From assembly GCA_031278835.1 (NCBI GenBank), contig JAITJP010000028.1:1-53606 (forward strand): a stretch of 53,606 nt of DNA, in the 5' to 3' direction. Below the pieces are notes generated by a model, which made no database searches, was not told the DNA's origin, and saw nothing but the letters and a program-made list of their open reading frames with translations. Source of the stretch: Deltaproteobacteria bacterium (GTDB taxonomy: Bacteria > Desulfobacterota > Desulfarculia > Adiutricales > Adiutricaceae). Shown here one piece after another: positions 52,501-53,606 of this stretch; positions within the stretch are counted from its first letter, which is position 1; every line of letters starts with the position of its first letter. Position numbers and translations under genes: made by a program.

Positions 52501-52777
52501 CAGTGGGCCGCAAGAAGTTATCAACGTCATGGGTAGGCGCTCTTTACTGGGCGATTTTGATGAGCAAACGGCTATTTTGTACTTTATATCGGTTCATTTT
52601 AATGAAAGCCACCCCATCGGCCAGCACTATGATCTTAAATCGCCTTGGTGTTACCCGGTGAATGTCACTTATGACCGAAAGATCATTACCAGAAAATTTG
52701 GCCGCGATGGTGAGTTGCCGCTATACTCGGAATTAAAGAAAATTCCCGAATATAACCCGACCGAAGGCAAAGAGTAA
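49520..52777 (+). CDS. Putative T6SS effector with metallophosphoesterase domain
   Basis: This 1085-residue protein has no signal peptide. Residues about 366-765 contain the full calcineurin-like metallophosphoesterase motif set: VSDLHL (D374, H376), AGDAFD (D433, D436), LTGNHE (N556, H557), ASHFTY (H695) and SGHSHRGG (H753, H755). The domain is interrupted by a Pro/Gly/Ser-rich insert (about 460-505) and a Gly/Ser/Ala run (about 775-805). The N-terminal 365 and C-terminal 280 residues match nothing I recognise. Position directly after vgrG suggests delivery on the spike. Such domains can be nucleases, phosphodiesterases or lipid phosphatases; the substrate is open. No typical immunity gene is evident, unless it is the next gene or beyond the window. 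Confidence 0.75.
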   Translation: MGNEPIQDSNFYINLWAIKGVILFPALGTPAIIEPNGQLTVYLAMQKRAFDRHTKNNGASSPGAPVPIELASYFYFQTMITPWTDRGRDYVNYKKYSDELATEAAASKRFYTSFEKAHQMFKQKKFGGFYVGEFQKDQEFLAQYYPLEGDLKPQGPFGVIHKEAVNMYLDGQLTETEPKKAAEPPSAKDQEEPGVPPENLGYRYVFQFTVKDSPKLAHQGLYELMYLYINYAHYFKAIINRQKNDHWVLKKFGDIHDHYLTNPGDDLVSKVIINDLEVKTKQIKSESKIVNTFEFERWPYMEPEKMKLVKIYDSDPTLVMTQGQKNLAGKPDQDRGGGEKSLHYLSDKNGWFVLSKHPVYITEKNYLDLGVVSDLHLSSRQASYKLVAPQVIHGVMEQDSPYLGALCNQALETAQSLMKSIGQESDLLIVAGDAFDVLRNLDPKVVESKTLALRQAESQRAAANPDQVPSPEPPGPGDSGPSGSGSAQTPKAGQDPDKPPREIKLSTAELWEHLDFKKYEGQGPNYPFYIDALMFMALIFDYYTISKKPVFYLTGNHEAYEVPYGISPRPMFMNNNIIVFRPNAGIPSDQNLTFYEAALLFGKKYSFIGRIANFKKENLAWAYRWITPWKDCLVNSGKNQNMLLMGWDDDENYLLSALAGGDSLPRAGSAITDHQLSLLKRMTGQADKFNLMASHFTYANFDLESPLHRQDRLRSGSWILPLRKSDTGSFEENRTAVYSELTGGRVKLTISGHSHRGGAYTCSGAGQIDGLRLNGSAGAAGAGRSEGSEGSGDSGGLGGAEGDQGVSLTPSGRGLKSVNPQEQFPGSVACLVSGSAGLYSYQNLTNGELSDVDKPQGMIIKCGLSGELERVHYVRNENCPKPRLAVRCDYLWYENGIEMFYHGDEVKGDIVAEEKKKDLEPQYMFYLNPEWLRYLNNGKSEENQALPIAYFHLYCINRKNYETFSTKALALEIESDEPTYPLGKHRKVPAYKLTSGPQEVINVMGRRSLLGDFDEQTAILYFISVHFNESHPIGQHYDLKSPWCYPVNVTYDRKIITRKFGRDGELPLYSELKKIPEYNPTEGKE

Positions 52778-52808
52778 AAAAAATATTGATTGAGTTGATA
52801 AGATTTTT

Positions 52809-52857
52809 TCAAGGCGCTTGGTGGAGTTTTTGGAATCAAGGCGCCTGGTGAAGTTTC
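52809..52857 (+). repeat. Two direct repeats with 27-bp period
   Basis: TCAAGGCGCYTGGTGRAGTTT occurs at 52809 and 52836, in the 191-bp gap after the effector gene. It continues the pattern of tandem duplications before genes in this part of the locus. Confidence 0.6.
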
Positions 52858-52968
52858 TTAGAATTTACTGGGCTTTTAGGCGGCTAAGCTGATTGATTCG
52901 ATTCATTTAATTGATTCGGTAAAAATTTGGTAAACCAAAAAACAGTCCCAATCACCGGAGGACGCTTC

Positions 52969-53606
52969 ATGGCCCTAAGCACAGATTTGATAACCGTAAA
53001 CATCACCGCGGCCGCCATGGCCGCCAACCCGGCCGGCTTGAGCGGAAAACAAATCACTTGCGACATAGATGGCGATTTTGTTTTAGAAAACGCCGTCATT
53101 AAAAGGGCCAGTTTCAACAATTCAAAAATCTGGCGCTCCACCATCAGAAACGTCACCTTTGAGAACTGTTCCTTTACTCGGACCCAGTTCATGAGCACCA
53201 CCTTTGAAAACGTCATATTTAAGGGCGGAAGCGTTAGCTATAGACCCGGTTCTCGCTACGATGATGACGAGGCCAGTTTTGAGGACGTCAGGTTCATAAA
53301 CGTGGTCATGGACGGGGTTTCTTTACACGAGGCTTATTTCCAGGTGACCAGCCGGGGCAATAATTTAACCCTTAAAAACTTAACTAACGTTAGAAACAAA
53401 TACGTGTCTTTTTATATTGGCAATTCAAAGTTGATCATCGACAACTGTAAGGCCAATAACGAATTGTTCGCCGTCCTAAGCGGCGAGCGGACCACGGTTT
53501 ATGTCAACAATTGTGAATTTACCAAGTACTCCGGCATTGGCGGAAACTGTAAGTCTTTGTTTATTAACAATTCGAAATTTTTACGTTTTTCTTATATTGG
53601 CGGCGG
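52969..53606 (+). CDS. Pentapeptide-repeat / beta-helix protein (3' end outside window)
   Basis: This frame is open from ATG 52969 to the window edge (212 residues seen). GGAGGA at 52957-52962 gives an ideal ribosome site. From about residue 38 the sequence repeats five- to twenty-residue coils with hydrophobic and Asn/Ser/Phe positions (ASFNNS, VTFENCSFTRTQF, TTFENVIFKGG, later LIIDNCKA, VYVNNCEF, LFINNSKF), as in pentapeptide-repeat or right-handed beta-helix proteins. No signal peptide is seen. Next to vgrG and an effector it could be an adaptor, effector or immunity partner. The C-terminus, which might decide this, is missing. Confidence 0.75.
   Translation, partial: MALSTDLITVNITAAAMAANPAGLSGKQITCDIDGDFVLENAVIKRASFNNSKIWRSTIRNVTFENCSFTRTQFMSTTFENVIFKGGSVSYRPGSRYDDDEASFEDVRFINVVMDGVSLHEAYFQVTSRGNNLTLKNLTNVRNKYVSFYIGNSKLIIDNCKANNELFAVLSGERTTVYVNNCEFTKYSGIGGNCKSLFINNSKFLRFSYIGG

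Overview
The window looks like a chromosomal segment of a Gram-negative bacterium. It encodes the LPS exporter LptD, a prolipoprotein diacylglyceryl transferase and a complete type VI secretion system (T6SS). A fused CobA-HemD next to HemC, and a stand-alone AICAR formyltransferase lacking the usual cyclohydrolase half, fit a deltaproteobacterial (Desulfobacterota-like) lineage. That assignment is inference from gene content. Coding DNA is very rich in GGCC and uses AGG arginine codons freely, while many intergenic spacers are long, AT-rich and full of inverted repeats.

Left part (1-9000, mostly + strand): a 40-bp tandem repeat runs into a small GyrI-like effector-binding protein. A 1.9-kb stretch without credible ORFs follows, ending in a chain of hairpins. 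Then come two paralogous TetR-type regulators, the second with a roughly 370-residue C-terminal extension of unknown function, a radical SAM/SPASM-type protein, and an O-acetylhomoserine sulfhydrylase.

Middle part (8940-22992, - strand): housekeeping genes, read in the direction of transcription: an HTH/HATPase putative regulator, an FmdB-type zinc ribbon with hemC, cobA-hemD, a UvrD/PcrA helicase, folC overlapping lptD, the AICAR formyltransferase, and lgt.

Right part (about 23400-53606, + strand): a contiguous T6SS locus in the order tssA, tssB, tssC, tssE, tssF, tssG, tssH(clpV), FHA protein, tssJ, tssK, tssL, tssM, PAAR, PP2C phosphatase, Ser/Thr kinase, an unrecognised 262-aa protein, hcp, vgrG, a 1085-aa protein with a complete metallophosphoesterase motif set, and a truncated pentapeptide-repeat/beta-helix protein at the window edge. 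All 13 core Tss components and a PAAR tip are present. The FHA, phosphatase and kinase genes imply control by threonine phosphorylation.

The most interesting material is in the T6SS locus. The large metallophosphoesterase protein just downstream of vgrG is a strong candidate for a new antibacterial effector. Tandem repeats precede tssB (five 51-bp units), vgrG (three units, also 51 bp but unrelated in sequence) and the effector gene (about 55 bp). Strong perfect or near-perfect hairpins lie between tssC/tssE, tssG/tssH and tssK/tssL, as if expression of substructures were tuned after transcription.
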